A DNA stretch of 47,577 nt from Ruegeria lacuscaerulensis (GCF_013031245.1 NZ_WPZL01000028.1:1-47577); one strand, 5' to 3'; counted from the first letter of the stretch, positions 1-9,602 are shown. Numbers and translations: made by a program. The notes: generated by a model from the sequence alone, not told the origin.

Positions 1-52
1 ATGTCAGGAAAGCACCCACTCTCGCAGGTTTCGAGCGGCCCATTCCTGACAT
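1..52. repeat. Inverted repeat at the window edge, 10-bp perfect arms
   Basis: Positions 1-10 (ATGTCAGGAA) are the exact reverse complement of 43-52 (TTCCTGACAT), separated by 32 bases. The left arm begins at the first base of the window, so the full arm length is unknown. It could be a hairpin at the end of an upstream gene or part of a mobile-element end. No T-tract follows. The rest of the stretch before the first gene (53-297) holds a short match to the dispersed intergenic repeat near 85-117 and the ribosome-binding site of the next gene. I saw no convincing promoter or Pho box. Confidence 0.4.
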
Positions 53-297
53 AGACTAACTACTGATTTTACTGCGGAGTTACCCCTCAGACCGGCCGTT
101 CGTTGTGTGTGCGAGATATAACGACTTAAGGTTTGGCCCCCCTTCTGAATTACTCTAGCAAACACATGAAGTTAAGATATGATACTCATCAATGCCGCCC
201 ACAAAATGCGTCTGTTTGAAGTGCACAACCCATTTCATGCGTTTGTTGAGTTAGGTATACAAGAGGCGCGTTGACCAACACACTTGAGAGGTGAACC

Positions 298-2277
298 ATG
301 TCCTTCCCCGCTCGTTTCCTAATGTCGCGCCGCCAGTTTCTTGCAACAACGGCCACCAGCGCAGCGGCGATCACCCTGCACCCGTTTTCTGCCTCAGCTG
401 CCAACAACCAGGCACATTTGCGGATCATGGAAACCACTGACATCCATGTTCACGTATTTCCCTATGACTACTATGCAGACAAGCCGCGAGACACGGTGGG
501 TCTGTCCCGCACGGCGTCAATTATCAATGAAATCCGCTCCGAGGCGACCAACTCGCTTCTGGTCGATAATGGCGACTTTCTACAGGGTAATCCGATGGGC
601 GACTACATCGCCTATGAACGCGGTATGAAAGAGGGCGACAGCCACCCGGTTATTACCGCTTTTAACACGGTTGGCTTTGATGCCGCCACGCTGGGCAACC
701 ATGAGTTCAATTACGGCTTGGATTTCCTCGAAAAATCTCTTGCCGGCGCCGACTTCCCGGTGGTTCTGGCCAATGTCGCCAAGGAAAAAGGCGCCGCTCC
801 GCGAGACGACAAAACGCTGGTTAGCCCCTACGCCATTCTCGATCGCGAAATCGAATTGGGCGACGGAACCAAGCATCCCATTAAAATCGGGGTGATTGGG
901 TTCACCCCACCGCAAATCATGAACTGGGACCGCAAACATCTGGAGGGCAATGTTGAGGCTCGCGACATCATCGAAACGGCACAGGCCTATGTCCCCGAGA
1001 TGAAAGAGCAAGGCTGCAACCTGATCATCGCCCTGTCGCATTCAGGAATTGGCGAGGCTGATCACGCCGATGGCATGGAAAACGCCTCTGTCGTACTGGC
1101 GGGCGTTGACAATATCGACGCTCTGGTCACCGGCCACAATCATCTGGTCTTCCCCTCACCCACTTTTGCCGACCGCCCTGGGATCGATGTGGATAAAGGC
1201 ACGCTGATGGGCAAACCCGCCGTCATGGGCGGTTTCTGGGGGTCGCATCTTGGCCTGCTGGACCTGCTGCTGGAGCGGGACGGGAACGAATGGCGCGTGG
1301 TCACGACCACTTCCGAGGCGCGACCGATATCGCAGCGCAACGAGGACCGCTCTATCACCGCATTGGTGGGCGATGACCAAAAGGTTCTGGGTTCGGTGGC
1401 CAAGGACCATGACGAAACATTGACCTATGTCCGTCGCGCAGTCGGTAAGACTTCAGCCCCGTTGCATAGCTATTTCGCGCTGGTCGCGGATGACCCTTCT
1501 GTACAGATCGTGTCGATCGCACAGAAATGGTATGTCGAGGAAATGCTGAAAGGCACCGAGCACGAAGGTTTGCCCATCCTGTCAGCGGCTGCTCCGTTCA
1601 AGGCCGGCGGGCGTGGGGGCCCTGAGTATTATACTGATGTTCCAGTGGGCGATGTCGCAATCAAGAACGTCGCCGATCTGTACCTCTATCCGAATACGGT
1701 CCGTGCGGTCCGTGTGAATGGCGCGCAGGTAAGAGGTTGGCTTGAGCGGTCGGCAGGCATATTCAATCAGATTGAAGCAGGTTCAAAGGACGCTATCCTG
1801 CTGAACCCGTCTTTCCCATCCTATAATTTTGATGTGATGGATGGCGTGACCTATCAAATCGACCTGTCACAACCGTCGCGCTATGGACCAAAGGGCGAAG
1901 AGGAAAACCCCGATGCGGCCCGGATTGTTAATCTTGCATTCAACGGCGCACCGGTTACGGACGATATGGAATTCATCATCGCCACCAACAACTACCGTGC
2001 ATCCGGCGGCGGCTCGTTCCCCGGTGCGATGGGCGATACCGTTATTTTCGAAGCGCCAGACACAAACCGTGATGTCATCGTACGTTACATTGTCGAACAG
2101 GGCACGATCGACCCCAAAGCGGACGCCAACTGGTCATTTGCCCCGTTGGACGACACGACCGTACTATTCGAAACTGGTCCCAAAGCTCGTGACTATATGA
2201 ATGACGTCAAGGGCGTCTCTATAGAGGGCGCTGGAAATGGCAAGGATGGTTTCGCAGCTTTCCGTATTAAGCTTTGA
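298..2277 (+). CDS. cpdB: Bifunctional 2',3'-cyclic-nucleotide 2'-phosphodiesterase/3'-nucleotidase, Tat-exported
   Basis: This periplasmic enzyme opens 2',3'-cyclic nucleotides and removes the 3'-phosphate, releasing nucleoside and Pi from RNA breakdown products. The N-terminus carries a twin-arginine signal (SRRQFLATT, residues 9-17) followed by an Ala-rich hydrophobic stretch. The metallophosphatase domain shows its usual metal motifs in order: TDIHVH near 47, DNGDF near 91, LGNHEFNYG near 132 and GHNH near 279. The C-terminal nucleotidase domain includes an FKAGGRGG-type loop near 436. At 659 aa it has the usual CpdB length. The start at 298 is preceded by AGAGGTGA at good spacing; a later Met at residue 9 is possible. 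It lies upstream of ugpBAEC but 589 bases away, so it probably has its own transcript. Family assignment is secure by motifs. Confidence 0.93.
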   Translation: MSFPARFLMSRRQFLATTATSAAAITLHPFSASAANNQAHLRIMETTDIHVHVFPYDYYADKPRDTVGLSRTASIINEIRSEATNSLLVDNGDFLQGNPMGDYIAYERGMKEGDSHPVITAFNTVGFDAATLGNHEFNYGLDFLEKSLAGADFPVVLANVAKEKGAAPRDDKTLVSPYAILDREIELGDGTKHPIKIGVIGFTPPQIMNWDRKHLEGNVEARDIIETAQAYVPEMKEQGCNLIIALSHSGIGEADHADGMENASVVLAGVDNIDALVTGHNHLVFPSPTFADRPGIDVDKGTLMGKPAVMGGFWGSHLGLLDLLLERDGNEWRVVTTTSEARPISQRNEDRSITALVGDDQKVLGSVAKDHDETLTYVRRAVGKTSAPLHSYFALVADDPSVQIVSIAQKWYVEEMLKGTEHEGLPILSAAAPFKAGGRGGPEYYTDVPVGDVAIKNVADLYLYPNTVRAVRVNGAQVRGWLERSAGIFNQIEAGSKDAILLNPSFPSYNFDVMDGVTYQIDLSQPSRYGPKGEEENPDAARIVNLAFNGAPVTDDMEFIIATNNYRASGGGSFPGAMGDTVIFEAPDTNRDVIVRYIVEQGTIDPKADANWSFAPLDDTTVLFETGPKARDYMNDVKGVSIEGAGNGKDGFAAFRIKL

Positions 2278-2865
2278 TCCAACGGCCCTGTTGCTTCGAC
2301 TAACCTTCCCGTTACATAACGAAGTCGGTGGCGGGAGAGCTCTAAGTGCAGTCGGCCCAGAGCCGACATTCGTCGATCAACCACGCGCCGCGCCGCAGCT
2401 TCACCAGACCGGCCATTCGTTGCGAGCGCAAATTCGAGAGCCGTTCCAACTCACACTGTGCGAACAAACCCGCCCTCGCTTCCTTTCAATCAAAGCCCGC
2501 TTTCAGCGTATTGCTGCTGTTTCGAAGAGCAGCAAGGGCAGCAAGCCGGAACTTCGAAGCGGGTGCATTGCCAATTGGCATACGCTCCACTCGTTGAGGA
2601 CTGATGTCAGGTATGCTGCTTGCGAGCAGCCATTTTGTGATTAACTGCTCAAGTAATTTCCGCGCAGTCCAAGTTGATCTGATGGGTCGTCGCAAAGCGA
2701 TCATTGCACTAAGCGTAAGGGGTGGAATGTGGTGTCTCCCGAGGCCGGATAGTCCATTCTTGATAAATTCCCGAAGGGGTGTATCGTTTTGATATCCAAC
2801 AAGTTGCGCGGAACCTAAATCACGGCGCTTCAAGGGACGCACCGCTGCGGTGCAAGGGAGGAACT
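2278..2865. other. Intergenic region with weak repeat copy and possible eroded coding remnant
   Basis: No intact gene is supported in these 588 bases. Around 2401-2475 there is a weak match to the dispersed intergenic repeat. On the minus strand, about 2760-2840 reads as a peptide containing GYQNDTPLREFI, which loosely resembles part of a regulator effector domain. It leads into low-quality sequence towards 2486, so it may be an eroded gene end. A short hairpin (GCTGCT-TGCG-AGCAGC, about 2621-2636) is visible. The promoter for ugpB should lie in the last 200 bases, but I could not identify a clear -35/-10 or a Pho box. Confidence 0.35.
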
Positions 2866-4176
2866 ATGCAAAAATCAATTCTCGGCGCTCTCGCCGTATC
2901 CACAGTGCTGTCGCCAGTTGCGGCCATTGCGCAAACCGAGGTGCAATTCTGGCACGCATTCACTGGCCGCCTGGGTGAACTGGTCGCGGCGCAAGTTGAA
3001 GAGTTCAATGCAAGCCAAAGTGACTATGTCGTCGTGCAAAGCCACAAGGGCAATTACTCTGAAACACTCAACTCTGGGATCGCGGCGTTTCGCGCAGGAG
3101 AGCAGCCGCACATCCTAATGGTGTTTGAAGTCGGAACCGCGACGATGATGTCCGCTAAGGGTGCGACAAGGCCAGTTTTTGAAGTGATGGCCGGAAGCGG
3201 TGCTGCATTTGATCCGAACGCCTATATTGGCGCTGTCAAAGGGTATTACACAACCACCGAGGGCGAAATGCTGTCGCTGCCGTTTAATTCCTCCACACCT
3301 GTCTTGTGGGTGAACCGGGACGCATTTGAAGCCGCCGGGGTCGACCCGGACACCGATCTGTCGACATGGCAGAAAGTGGGTGAAACGCTCGATGCCCTCA
3401 AGGCTGGCGGATCCCAATGCCCCTTAGTAACAGCGTGGCAAAGCTGGATTCACCTTGAGAACTTCTCGGCCTATCATGACGTGCCATTTGCAAGTCAGGA
3501 CAACGGCTTTGCCGGGCTTGATACAGAGTTGATGCTAAACGGCGAGGCGCAGGTCGCACATCTGACCGCCATGGGCGAATGGGCGAAGGACGGTAAATTC
3601 ATCTATACGGGGCGTCGAAATGAAGGTGGCGCAAATTTCCGCTCTGGCGAATGTGCTTTGTTCACCGAAAGCTCGGCTGGCTATGCAGGGATCAAGGCAG
3701 AAGCCGAGTTTGATTTCGACGTCCGGCCACTGCCCTATTGGGAGGGCGTCGGAAACGGCCCGCAGAATACCATCATCGGTGGTGCATCGCTTTGGGTAAT
3801 GGAAGGTCATGAAGATGCCGAATACGCAGGTGTTGGCGAATTCCTGAGTTTCCTGTCTTCCAGTGACGTGCAGGCCAAATGGCATCAGGACACCGGTTAC
3901 CTGCCCATTACCGCAGAAGCTGGTGAAGCAACTCGAGCTGCCGGTTTTTATGAAGACAACCCCGGTACCGACATAGCTGTTATTCAGATGACCGCGAATG
4001 AGCCGACTGCGAACTCCAAGGGTCTGCGTCTGGGTTCTTTCGACCAGATTCGTGGGATTATCGACGAGGAACTGGAGGCGATATGGGCGGGTGACAAAAC
4101 CGCTCAGGAAGCGATGGACAGCGCAAAAGAGCGCGGCGATGCGCTTTTGCGCCGGTTCGAATCCGCCAACAATTAA
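2866..4176 (+). CDS. ugpB: sn-glycerol-3-phosphate ABC transporter, periplasmic binding protein
   Basis: This binding protein delivers glycerol-3-phosphate or glycerophosphodiesters to the UgpAE permease. The mature protein opens with TEVQFWHAFTG and continues with the UgpB-like block SHKGNYSETLNSGIAAFRAG and FEVGTATMM. The signal peptide covers about residues 1-23 (hydrophobic core, then AIAQ). The start at 2866 was chosen over an in-frame start 87 bases upstream because GGGAGGAAC immediately precedes it and the signal peptide begins exactly there. The length, 436 aa, is normal for UgpB. The gene leads a ugpB-A-E-C operon and is followed by a strong hairpin with a T-tract, probably making its message more abundant than the downstream part. 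The substrate is inferred from the family; related trehalose-type transporters share the fold. Confidence 0.92.
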   Translation: MQKSILGALAVSTVLSPVAAIAQTEVQFWHAFTGRLGELVAAQVEEFNASQSDYVVVQSHKGNYSETLNSGIAAFRAGEQPHILMVFEVGTATMMSAKGATRPVFEVMAGSGAAFDPNAYIGAVKGYYTTTEGEMLSLPFNSSTPVLWVNRDAFEAAGVDPDTDLSTWQKVGETLDALKAGGSQCPLVTAWQSWIHLENFSAYHDVPFASQDNGFAGLDTELMLNGEAQVAHLTAMGEWAKDGKFIYTGRRNEGGANFRSGECALFTESSAGYAGIKAEAEFDFDVRPLPYWEGVGNGPQNTIIGGASLWVMEGHEDAEYAGVGEFLSFLSSSDVQAKWHQDTGYLPITAEAGEATRAAGFYEDNPGTDIAVIQMTANEPTANSKGLRLGSFDQIRGIIDEELEAIWAGDKTAQEAMDSAKERGDALLRRFESANN

Positions 4177-4185
4177 GGCAATGAA

Positions 4186-4214
4186 AAAGGTGGGCCAGAC
4201 GGCCTGCCTTTTTT
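4186..4214 (+). terminator. Hairpin plus T-tract between ugpB and ugpA (partial terminator)
   Basis: AAAGGTGGGCC (4186-4196) pairs over 11 positions, two of them G-U, with GGCCTGCCTTT (4201-4211) across the loop AGAC, and a run of T follows to 4214. This is an intrinsic-terminator shape inside an operon, 10 bases after the ugpB stop and 14 bases before ugpA. It fits partial termination or 3'-end protection that keeps binding protein in excess over permease. Confidence 0.7.
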
Positions 4215-4227
4215 GCCCAGAGGTCTG

Positions 4228-5109
4228 ATGGAAAAACGGGTAAAGTTCCGCGGTTGGTTGTTGCCGATTCTGCTGATTGCGCCGCAAGTCGTGATCTCGG
4301 CGGTATTCTTTTTCTATCCCGCCGGACAGGCGATTTGGCAATCGCTGTTCATCCCTGACCCCTTTGGTCTGTCGATGCAATATGTGGGCCTTGGAAATTT
4401 TGAATTCCTTCTCTCCGACAAATTCTACCGCGCGTCGTTTGCGACCACTGCGGTTTTCTCAATCCTTGTCACGCTGTGCTCAATGATCCCCGCACTGTTT
4501 CTTGCCGTAGTCGCGGATCGTTTGATCAAGGGGTCTGGCGTTTACCGCACCTTATTGATCTGGCCCTATGCCGTGGCCCCTGCCGTTGCAGGCGTGCTCT
4601 GGCTGTTCATGTTCAACACCCGCGTCGGCGTGGTGTCTTGGTATTTGGGGCAATTGGGGTATGACTGGAACCACGTTTTGAACGGGACAGAGGCTATGGG
4701 ACTTGTTGTCGTTGCATCCGCCTGGGGGCGGATCAGCTATAACTTCCTTTTTTTCTTCGCTGCCCTGCAGGCGGTTCCAAAATCGGTGATTGAGGCAGCA
4801 GCCATTGATGGCGCGCATTTCTGGCGGCGGTTCTGGACAATTGTGTTACCACTCTTGTCACCCACGACCTTTTTCCTGCTTGTAGTCAATATAGTCTATT
4901 CATTCTTCGAAACCTTCGGCGTGATCCACACGATCACAGGAGGGGGGCCGCAGCAGGCAACAACAATTCTCGTCTACAAAGTTTACTCGGACGGATTCGT
5001 CAGCCAGGATCTCGGGTCTTCTTCCGCGCAATCGGTCATCTTGCTGATTGTGGTAGGGCTGCTGACCATCCTGCAATTCAAGTTCATTGAGAAACGGGTG
5101 CATTACTGA
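4228..5109 (+). CDS. ugpA: Glycerol-3-phosphate ABC transporter, permease subunit
   Basis: One of the two inner-membrane subunits of the Ugp importer. The 293-aa protein shows about six hydrophobic segments and the EAA loop that docks with the ATPase ([15 protein letters not shown], near residues 190-204). An early segment ([23 protein letters not shown]) is typical of UgpA. The ATG at 4228 was chosen over an upstream TTG at 4213 because AGAGG precedes it and the upstream bases belong to the terminator hairpin. The stop codon overlaps the ugpE start by one base (TGATG), so the two subunits are translationally coupled. Confidence 0.9.
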   Translation: MEKRVKFRGWLLPILLIAPQVVISAVFFFYPAGQAIWQSLFIPDPFGLSMQYVGLGNFEFLLSDKFYRASFATTAVFSILVTLCSMIPALFLAVVADRLIKGSGVYRTLLIWPYAVAPAVAGVLWLFMFNTRVGVVSWYLGQLGYDWNHVLNGTEAMGLVVVASAWGRISYNFLFFFAALQAVPKSVIEAAAIDGAHFWRRFWTIVLPLLSPTTFFLLVVNIVYSFFETFGVIHTITGGGPQQATTILVYKVYSDGFVSQDLGSSSAQSVILLIVVGLLTILQFKFIEKRVHY

Positions 5110-5966
5110 TGGCACGCGAAACTCACGGCATGGTCGAAAAGCGAGGCACGGGGCTGTGGCTGACCCATGTGTTCATGATTCTTGGCGTGCTGGTGATCTT
5201 CTTTCCGATCTGGTTGGCCTTCGTGGCCTCAACTGTGACCCAGTCGGACATCATCCGCCCGCCCATGCCGGTATGGCCAGGTGATCAGCTTTGGATCAAC
5301 TATAAGAATGCGCTGTTCTCGGGCATCAATGTGCCGGTCGGAACAATGCTATTCAACAGTCTTGTCATGGCGATCGGGATCGCAGTGGGCAAAATCATCA
5401 TTTCCCTTCTGTCGGCATTTGCCATTGTCTATTTCAAGTTTCCCGGTCGGAGCATCTTTTTCTGGCTGATCTTCCTGACACTGATGCTGCCGGTCGAGGT
5501 GCGTATCGTACCCACCTACGAGGTGGTGGCCGGCTTTGGCATGCTGAACTCATACTCCGGCTTAATCTTTCCCTTGATCGCCTCCGCCACGGCGACGTTT
5601 TTGTTCCGGCAGTTCTTTCTGACAATCCCGGATGAACTGGCAGAGGCGGCCCGCGTTGACGGCGCCCGCCCTATGCAGTTCTTTTGGGATATCGTTGTCC
5701 CGATGAGCCGCACAAACATTGCCGCTCTATTTGTGATCCTCTTTATCTACGGCTGGAACCAATACCTCTGGCCGCTATTGATCACGACGGACCCGGAAAT
5801 GAACACAATCGTGATGGGTATCAAACAGATGTTCCCAAGTGGGGATGACTTTGCCCACTGGCCAACGATCATGGCGACCTCAATTCTGGCGATGATCCCA
5901 CCAGTGATCGTTGTGGTGGGCATGCAAAGGCTGTTTATTCGCGGTCTTGTCGATAGTGAGAAGTAA
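5109..5966 (+). CDS. ugpE: Glycerol-3-phosphate ABC transporter, permease subunit
   Basis: Second membrane subunit of the Ugp importer, 285 aa, with six hydrophobic segments and the EAA loop [18 protein letters not shown] near residues 178-195. The start overlaps the ugpA stop by one base and the stop lies three bases before ugpC, so it sits in a tight operon. The C-terminal end ([14 protein letters not shown]) closely resembles characterised UgpE/MalG-type permeases. Assignment to glycerol-3-phosphate depends on the neighbouring ugpB and ugpC. Confidence 0.9.
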   Translation: MARETHGMVEKRGTGLWLTHVFMILGVLVIFFPIWLAFVASTVTQSDIIRPPMPVWPGDQLWINYKNALFSGINVPVGTMLFNSLVMAIGIAVGKIIISLLSAFAIVYFKFPGRSIFFWLIFLTLMLPVEVRIVPTYEVVAGFGMLNSYSGLIFPLIASATATFLFRQFFLTIPDELAEAARVDGARPMQFFWDIVVPMSRTNIAALFVILFIYGWNQYLWPLLITTDPEMNTIVMGIKQMFPSGDDFAHWPTIMATSILAMIPPVIVVVGMQRLFIRGLVDSEK

Positions 5967-5969
5967 CAG

Positions 5970-7025
5970 ATGGCAACGGTTTCCCTGCAAGATATCAAGA
6001 AAAGCTTTGGCGACACCGAGGTGATCCACGACGTCTCTACAGACATCGCCGACGGCGAATTTATCGTCATTGTCGGGCCGTCGGGCTGCGGTAAATCCAC
6101 CTTGTTGCGCATGGTCGCAGGATTGGAAACGGTGACGTCCGGGGACGTCTTAATCGGGGGTGAGCGAGCCAACGACAAGGAGCCGATGGACCGCGACATT
6201 GCAATGGTGTTTCAGAATTACGCGCTCTACCCACATATGTCGGTGCGCCAGAACATGGGCTACGGCCTCAAGATCGCCAAACTGCCAAAGGGTGAGATTG
6301 ACGCCAAGGTGCTTGAGGCGGCCAGATTGCTGCAACTTGAACCATTGTTGGATCGCAAACCCCGAGAACTCTCGGGCGGTCAACGTCAGCGCGTCGCAAT
6401 GGGGCGCGCCATCGTTCGCAAACCGGCGGTGTTCCTCTTTGATGAACCGTTGTCGAACCTTGATGCCAAGCTGCGCGTTCAGATGCGCCTAGAGATCAAG
6501 GAACTTCAGTCAAAATTGGGTATTACGGCGCTCTACGTTACCCATGATCAGGTTGAGGCGATGACCATGGCAGACCGAATGATCGTGATGAACGGCGGTG
6601 TTGCAGAGCAGATCGGCACCCCGCTCGAAGTCTACGAGACCCCACGCACCCTTTTTGCTGCGCAGTTCATCGGCAGCCCGGCGATGAATGTTTTAGATGC
6701 GGAAGTTAAGGACGGTTGGGTCACCTTAGGTGATCGACGCATTGTCGAGATCGGTGGATCTGACGGCCCTGTCAAATTCGGTATCCGCCCCGAGCATTTG
6801 ATCGCGGAGGAAACTGGAGCCATCCACGTAAATGCCAAAATGGCCGAGCCGCTTGGCGCGAATACGCTGCTGCATTGTGAACTTATCGATACAAACGAAA
6901 GCTTCACGGCCAGCTTGCCCGGTGTTCATATCTTGAGCGGCGAGAACTCCATCATGCGGTTTTCGATCCAGCCGACAAAGTCACATCTATTCGACATTGA
7001 TACGGGCTTGCGTCGTAGGGGCTAG
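5970..7025 (+). CDS. ugpC: Glycerol-3-phosphate ABC transporter, ATP-binding subunit
   Basis: Cytoplasmic ATPase that powers the Ugp importer. All nucleotide-binding motifs are present: Walker A GPSGCGKST near residue 37, Q-loop MVFQNYALYPHM near 80, signature LSGGQRQR near 135, Walker B FLFDEPLSNLD near 155 and the switch His in YVTHDQ near 190. A C-terminal TOBE-type regulatory domain follows (KFGIRPEHL near 270). The 351-aa length is normal. It is the last gene of ugpBAEC, starting three bases after ugpE. The gene order B-A-E-C is common in alphaproteobacteria. Confidence 0.92.
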   Translation: MATVSLQDIKKSFGDTEVIHDVSTDIADGEFIVIVGPSGCGKSTLLRMVAGLETVTSGDVLIGGERANDKEPMDRDIAMVFQNYALYPHMSVRQNMGYGLKIAKLPKGEIDAKVLEAARLLQLEPLLDRKPRELSGGQRQRVAMGRAIVRKPAVFLFDEPLSNLDAKLRVQMRLEIKELQSKLGITALYVTHDQVEAMTMADRMIVMNGGVAEQIGTPLEVYETPRTLFAAQFIGSPAMNVLDAEVKDGWVTLGDRRIVEIGGSDGPVKFGIRPEHLIAEETGAIHVNAKMAEPLGANTLLHCELIDTNESFTASLPGVHILSGENSIMRFSIQPTKSHLFDIDTGLRRRG

Positions 7026-7278
7026 AAATCTTGTGTTCCCCTTGGGTTTTCCAAATCATCTAACGCGCTAAACTGGAACGGTACGATTGACGTAAAGTTT
7101 CAGCGGCTTCTAGTTAGCTATCGCTACAAGTGGTTTTGGACAGTCTACACCTGCTCAAATGACAGCTTTGGCCGTTTTGTTGTCAGTGACACATTACGCA
7201 GCATTCGGAACTTTGGGCTCACATTAGACCCCGGTGCCGATGCAGCAAAGCCCCGTGCCTCGCTAACAACTGATTACA

Positions 7279-7420
7279 CGGACGGCCCAATTCCTGCCGT
7301 TGGCCATTGGGCCAAGATGCTGCGGTCGCAGCCCGCATTGCCGCCATTCGCCGCGCGTGAAAAATCTGAGGCCGCTCGAACTCACACCACGCGGACTAAG
7401 CGGTCATCCGCAAACAAATT
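7279..7420. repeat. Dispersed intergenic repeat, copy at 7279
   Basis: The copy begins with CGGACGGCCCAA, contains GATGCTGCGGTCGCAGCCC (about 7317-7335) and CATTGCCGCCATTCG (about 7336-7350), and ends with TCGAACTCACACCACGCGGA (about 7376-7395). The same blocks in the same order occur at 34127-34300 and, more diverged, at 9603-9735. No reading frame is conserved between copies. It may be an eroded small mobile element or a family of intergenic RNA elements. Confidence 0.6.
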
Positions 7421-7500
7421 CAAAGGCCCGTTTAAGCTCCATTGCAGTCGTTGGGGTTATATCGAAGTCATCACATGAACCGGAATAGTGCTCCAGACCA

Positions 7501-7556
7501 GCTTAGGTGGATTCCGCCTATCCAAGTCGCTAAGCTATCGCCAGTAGGAGACTGGC
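7501..7556 (+). promoter_or_regulatory. Structured leader with the Shine-Dalgarno sequence in a hairpin loop
   Basis: GCCAGT (7540-7545) and ACTGGC (7551-7556) form a perfect 6-bp stem whose five-base loop is exactly AGGAG, the ribosome-binding site of the gene starting at 7558. Just upstream, GCTTAG (7501-7506) is complementary to CTAAGC (7530-7535), and TAGGTGG (7504-7510) can pair with CCGCCTA (7514-7520), giving mutually overlapping helices. This arrangement could control translation of the cyclase through accessibility of the start region. That role is inferred from sequence only. Confidence 0.5.
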
Positions 7557-7557
7557 C

Positions 7558-9435
7558 ATGGAACGCCGCCTGTCGGCAATTTTATGTTCTGATGTCGTAG
7601 GCTATAGCCGCGCGATGGGTGCGGACGAGACCGGAACTTTGGAAAGCCTCAAATCCCATCGACGCGAAATAATCGACCCGAAGATTGCGCAGTATTCCGG
7701 CCGTATTATCAAACTGATGGGCGATGGTGCCTTGGTTGAGTTTGCCAGCGTCGTCGATGCTGTTGCCTGCGCGGTCGAAATGCAAGGCGCACTCGCAAAG
7801 CACAATGCGGATCTGCCCGAGGAGCGGCGCCTGCTCTATCGCGTGGGCATCAATCTCGGCGACATCATCGTTGAAGGCGATGACATCTATGGCGATGGCG
7901 TTAACATCGCCGCCCGCCTGCAGACGTTGGCTGATCCGGGCGGTATCTGTATCTCGCGTGCAGTGCATACCCAGGTGACTGGCAAGCTCGACCTGACCTA
8001 TGAAAATATGGGGCCACAGGCGTTCAAGAATATCGCGACACCGGTACCGGCCTATCGCGTCATACTCGACGACCGCGCGACGGCGCTGGTGGCGACTTTT
8101 TCACACCCGGTCAACCGACCGTCTCGCCGACCAAAGATCGTCGCTGCGTTGGCCGTGGTTCTATTCTTCGTTGCTGGTCTTGTTATCTGGCAGGTCAGAG
8201 AACCTAGTAAAGAGCCGTTGGACGCAACAGTCACAACCCGCCAACTGCCGGACAAGCCGTCGATTGCAGTGCTGACCCTTGATGATCTGAGCACTGGCGA
8301 GGATCGGGGCTATCTCAGCGACGCAATCGCCGAAGGAATTATCACCAACCTGTCGCACTTCTCCGAGCTGTTTGTGATCGCCCGGAACTCCAGCTTCTTC
8401 TTCAAGGATAAGCCGACCGATATGCGCGAGATCGCCAGCGACTTCGGCGTCCACTACATCCTTGAGGGCAGCCAGCAAAAGGCGGGCGACAGATTGCGGA
8501 TTAGGGTGCAACTGATCGACGCAGAATCCGGCAACCACATCTGGGCCGACACCTATGACCGCGATCTTGCTGACATCTTTGCGGTGCAGGACGAGATCGC
8601 CAGTACCGTCGCCTCGACCGTCGGAGCGAAGGTCGTTGTAGCCGCAGGCGATGCTACGAAGAAGGGTAACATAGCTCAGCTCAGGGCCTTCGAATACTGG
8701 CTGAAAGGCACGCGGCACTGGTATGAATGGACCGAAGAAGGCAACGAGAAAGCTCGCCTCCTTTACCTCAAGGCGATCGAGACCGACCCGACCCTGCCAC
8801 GGGGACATTTGGGTCTCGCTTGGGTCCATATCAATGGCTATCGCTGGGGCTGGACCGAATTGGACCGGAACGAGGCTTTGACGCGCGCCCGGCAGCGGGC
8901 ACAAATTGCCTTAGGCCTGGCACCTGACGACTATTTCCCCCATCACACCATGGCCGTTGTTCTGACCCAGGCCGGCGAACGCGAGCAGGCCATTGTTGAG
9001 TTCGAGAAGGCATTGGAGCTCAATCCGAACGCGGCGAATGTGATCATGGATCTGGCCGAGGCGTTAGTCTATGCGGGCCGGACGGAGGAAGCGATCGATT
9101 GGATGCACCGGGCGATGCGCCTCGATCCCCACCATGCGGATTGGTTCTATTGGAGCCTTGGCTGGGCGCAATACTCTGCGGGTGACTGTCAAGAAGCGCT
9201 GGCGACAATGCGCAAGATTTCCAACCTGCCCGGGTTAGCGCACCGCACGGTTGCCGCCACTCATGTCTGCCTGGGTCAATATGACGAAGCGCGGGCCGCA
9301 ATCACCGCGCTGCTGGATCACGTCCCGAATTATTCAGTGGCTAAAGTCAAGCTGAGCTTAGAGGGCAAGTATAAAAAACTCACCGATCTCGAGCGCTTCA
9401 TCGATGACCTGCACAAGGCGGGCCTTTCAGAATGA
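7558..9435 (+). CDS. Class III adenylate/guanylate cyclase with TolB-like and TPR domains
   Basis: Predicted membrane-anchored nucleotide cyclase making cAMP (or cGMP) from the triphosphate. The N-terminal cyclase domain (about 1-165) keeps both metal Asp residues (D12 in CSDVVGYS, D56 in LMGDG), the Lys and Asp that recognise adenine (K52, D109) and the transition-state Asn and Arg (N116, R120 in VNIAAR), so it should be active and favour ATP. A single membrane segment lies at about 193-211. It is followed by a TolB/FlgO-like domain (about 232-360, from PDKPSIAVL to the IWADTYDR block) and TPR-like helices (about 375-600). The start at 7558 follows AGGAG held in a hairpin loop. It stands alone between ugpC and a broken gene. 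The TPR part may be a sensor or partner-binding domain. Confidence 0.88.
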   Translation: MERRLSAILCSDVVGYSRAMGADETGTLESLKSHRREIIDPKIAQYSGRIIKLMGDGALVEFASVVDAVACAVEMQGALAKHNADLPEERRLLYRVGINLGDIIVEGDDIYGDGVNIAARLQTLADPGGICISRAVHTQVTGKLDLTYENMGPQAFKNIATPVPAYRVILDDRATALVATFSHPVNRPSRRPKIVAALAVVLFFVAGLVIWQVREPSKEPLDATVTTRQLPDKPSIAVLTLDDLSTGEDRGYLSDAIAEGIITNLSHFSELFVIARNSSFFFKDKPTDMREIASDFGVHYILEGSQQKAGDRLRIRVQLIDAESGNHIWADTYDRDLADIFAVQDEIASTVASTVGAKVVVAAGDATKKGNIAQLRAFEYWLKGTRHWYEWTEEGNEKARLLYLKAIETDPTLPRGHLGLAWVHINGYRWGWTELDRNEALTRARQRAQIALGLAPDDYFPHHTMAVVLTQAGEREQAIVEFEKALELNPNAANVIMDLAEALVYAGRTEEAIDWMHRAMRLDPHHADWFYWSLGWAQYSAGDCQEALATMRKISNLPGLAHRTVAATHVCLGQYDEARAAITALLDHVPNYSVAKVKLSLEGKYKKLTDLERFIDDLHKAGLSE

Positions 9436-9602
9436 TCAGAATGATCACGGGGGGCCTGAGTACACCTTTCGCGCATTCAACTGGCATCCGGTTTTCTCAG
9501 ATTGCTGCCATTCGATCACGATGCAGCATGTAGTAGTTCGGGGGCTCTTTGTAGACCTCGTGGCAGCCGCAGTAAAACCCCTGACCCGCTAAGAACTAAC
9601 CG

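Larger units (their letters stand above)
7026..7557. other. Intergenic region before the cyclase gene: repeat copy plus structured leader
   Basis: No gene is supported in these 532 bases. About 7279-7420 is a clear copy of the dispersed repeat, and 7501-7556 contains three short inverted repeats just before the cyclase start; both are listed separately. The part between 7026 and 7278 is featureless to my eye apart from AT-rich patches that could serve as promoter elements. Confidence 0.4.

Noticed and set aside
2486..2842. Minus-strand gene before ugpB
   Set aside because: A short stretch resembles part of a regulator domain but there is no start region, no DNA-binding domain and the rest is of low coding quality; kept only as a possible remnant.
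100..2865. Pho boxes upstream of cpdB and ugpB
   Set aside because: I searched by eye for paired CTGTCAT-like repeats and found none; this is weak negative evidence.
3535..4380. Long minus-strand open frame opposite ugpB
   Set aside because: It spans the ugpB end, the terminator hairpin and the ugpA start, and its composition is that of an antisense shadow.
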